Origin: Chloroflexota bacterium
Lineage (GTDB): Bacteria > Chloroflexota > Ktedonobacteria > Ktedonobacterales > Ktedonobacteraceae
Assembly: GCA_021828635.1 (NCBI GenBank)
Contig: JAJZEJ010000792.1
Location: 1-12,650 of the forward strand
Direction: 5' to 3'
Length of the DNA stretch: 12,650 bases
Shown here: positions 12,096-12,650 of the stretch, one piece after another
Numbering within the stretch: the first letter of the stretch is position 1
How the letters are laid out: each line of letters begins with the position of its first letter
Position numbers and translations under genes: made by a program
The notes under the pieces: model-generated
Told to the model about the DNA's origin: nothing
The model's input: the letters and a program-made list of their open reading frames with translations, nothing else
The model's database searches: none

Positions 12096-12650
12096 TTAGA
12101 TTGCCTCCAGTGTGATCGTGCCAGTCGTTCCTTGCAGGCTAATCGTGCCAGTTGTCCCAATCAGCGTGATGGTGCTATAGGCGAGCGTCGGCGATAAGAC
12201 CTCTATACCAGCAATCTGCCCACTATCAGGAGTGCTGTTTGTGAGCGTGACTACTAACAGCGTGGTCAGCCTGGTCGCGGGCGTACCCTGGTCGCTGATC
12301 TGTGTGCTGAGCAACACCGCGATGCTCTCGATGCTATCTGTGCTGTTGGTAGTGATGCCCTGCGCAATGAGCGCATAACTGATCTGCGTGGTATTCATCT
12401 CGCTACAGAATAGCGCCATTGCCAGACTCACCTGCACGTGCGTTGCGCCCACATTGCCATCCTGCACACTCATCACCTGCGCAGCCTGGAGCGCCTCGCT
12501 GTGCTGACTATTCTCAACTAACGCCGATGCTTGCGTCACGCCGATGCCAGTCTGCTCAGCTGTCGCATCCACTTGGCTACTCAGTATCAGTACCGCGATC
12601 TGATCGGTCTGAGCGGTGTCATCGCTCACAGCCACGCTCAGCATGCCGCT
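12096..12650 (-). CDS. Partial phage tail-type structural protein
   Basis: The frame is open to the right edge, so the N-terminus is missing; 185 codons are visible. The sequence is rich in Ser, Thr, Gln, Ala and Val with repeated short beta-like units (for example IAVLILSSQVDATAEQTG, SIESIAVLLSTQISDQGT), almost without basic residues, and ends in two tandem copies of GTTGTIxLxxT/I. Such low-complexity beta repeats are common in phage fibre and tail shaft proteins. Its stop is one base before the BppU-like gene's ATG, so the two are translated together. No family is recognised; the tail assignment rests on composition and neighbours. Confidence 0.55.
   Translation of the reverse strand, partial: SGMLSVAVSDDTAQTDQIAVLILSSQVDATAEQTGIGVTQASALVENSQHSEALQAAQVMSVQDGNVGATHVQVSLAMALFCSEMNTTQISYALIAQGITTNSTDSIESIAVLLSTQISDQGTPATRLTTLLVVTLTNSTPDSGQIAGIEVLSPTLAYSTITLIGTTGTISLQGTTGTITLEAI

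Overview
The window reads as part of an integrated or free temperate-type phage genome in a Ktedonobacterales-like host (Chloroflexota). The phage assignment rests on a Bet/RecT-type recombinase, a putative holin overlapping an amidase endolysin, tail-type structural genes, a lambda-like replication gene with internal iterons, and a divergent regulatory region. The host assignment is inference: it rests mainly on a C-terminal motif in the amidase that resembles the FERARFEYHPE-type repeats of Chloroflexota surface proteins. There is no rRNA or housekeeping marker in the window, and no integrase or att site is visible.

Layout. Positions 1-2878 (possibly from 3080) form a leftward operon. It has one or two small overlapping genes, a 544-aa replication protein with a winged helix, a 132-aa unknown protein and a membrane protein cut by the window edge. 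Inside the replication gene lie six 18-bp iterons next to an AT-rich stretch, which is a good candidate for the replication origin. About 3215-4915 is an IS110-family element. It sits between the leftward operon and a MerR-like HTH gene (start 5135) that probably headed the same operon; the HTH gene now runs into antisense transposase sequence.

Positions 5142-5324 hold back-to-back sigma70-type promoters with a perfect 11-bp inverted repeat placed in the spacer of each promoter, a likely shared operator. From 5325 to 8492 runs a rightward early operon: SWIM zinc-finger protein, unknown, Bet recombinase, DUF488 protein and two unknown small proteins. A very strong 22-bp-stem hairpin and a second strong promoter (8627-8655) lead into a highly acidic 99-aa protein, a second MerR-like/AT-hook-like protein and an 80-aa unknown. 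A lysine/arginine-rich 60-aa ORF with no acidic residue lies convergently between the last two.

Positions 9815-10187 separate the rightward early block from the leftward late block. They hold two tandem terminator hairpins, a degenerate CRISPR-like repeat cluster and another hairpin. From 10188 to the right edge the leftward late genes are arranged, in transcription order, as a partial tail-type protein, a small BppU-like tail/baseplate protein, the amidase and the putative holin, with near-zero spacing.

Together the pieces describe replication (left), regulation and recombination (middle) and lysis/tail (right). The features most worth following are the iteron origin embedded in a coding sequence, the symmetric operator, the phage-borne CRISPR-like relic and the charge-extreme small proteins. 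No wholly new multi-gene system can be demonstrated from sequence alone.
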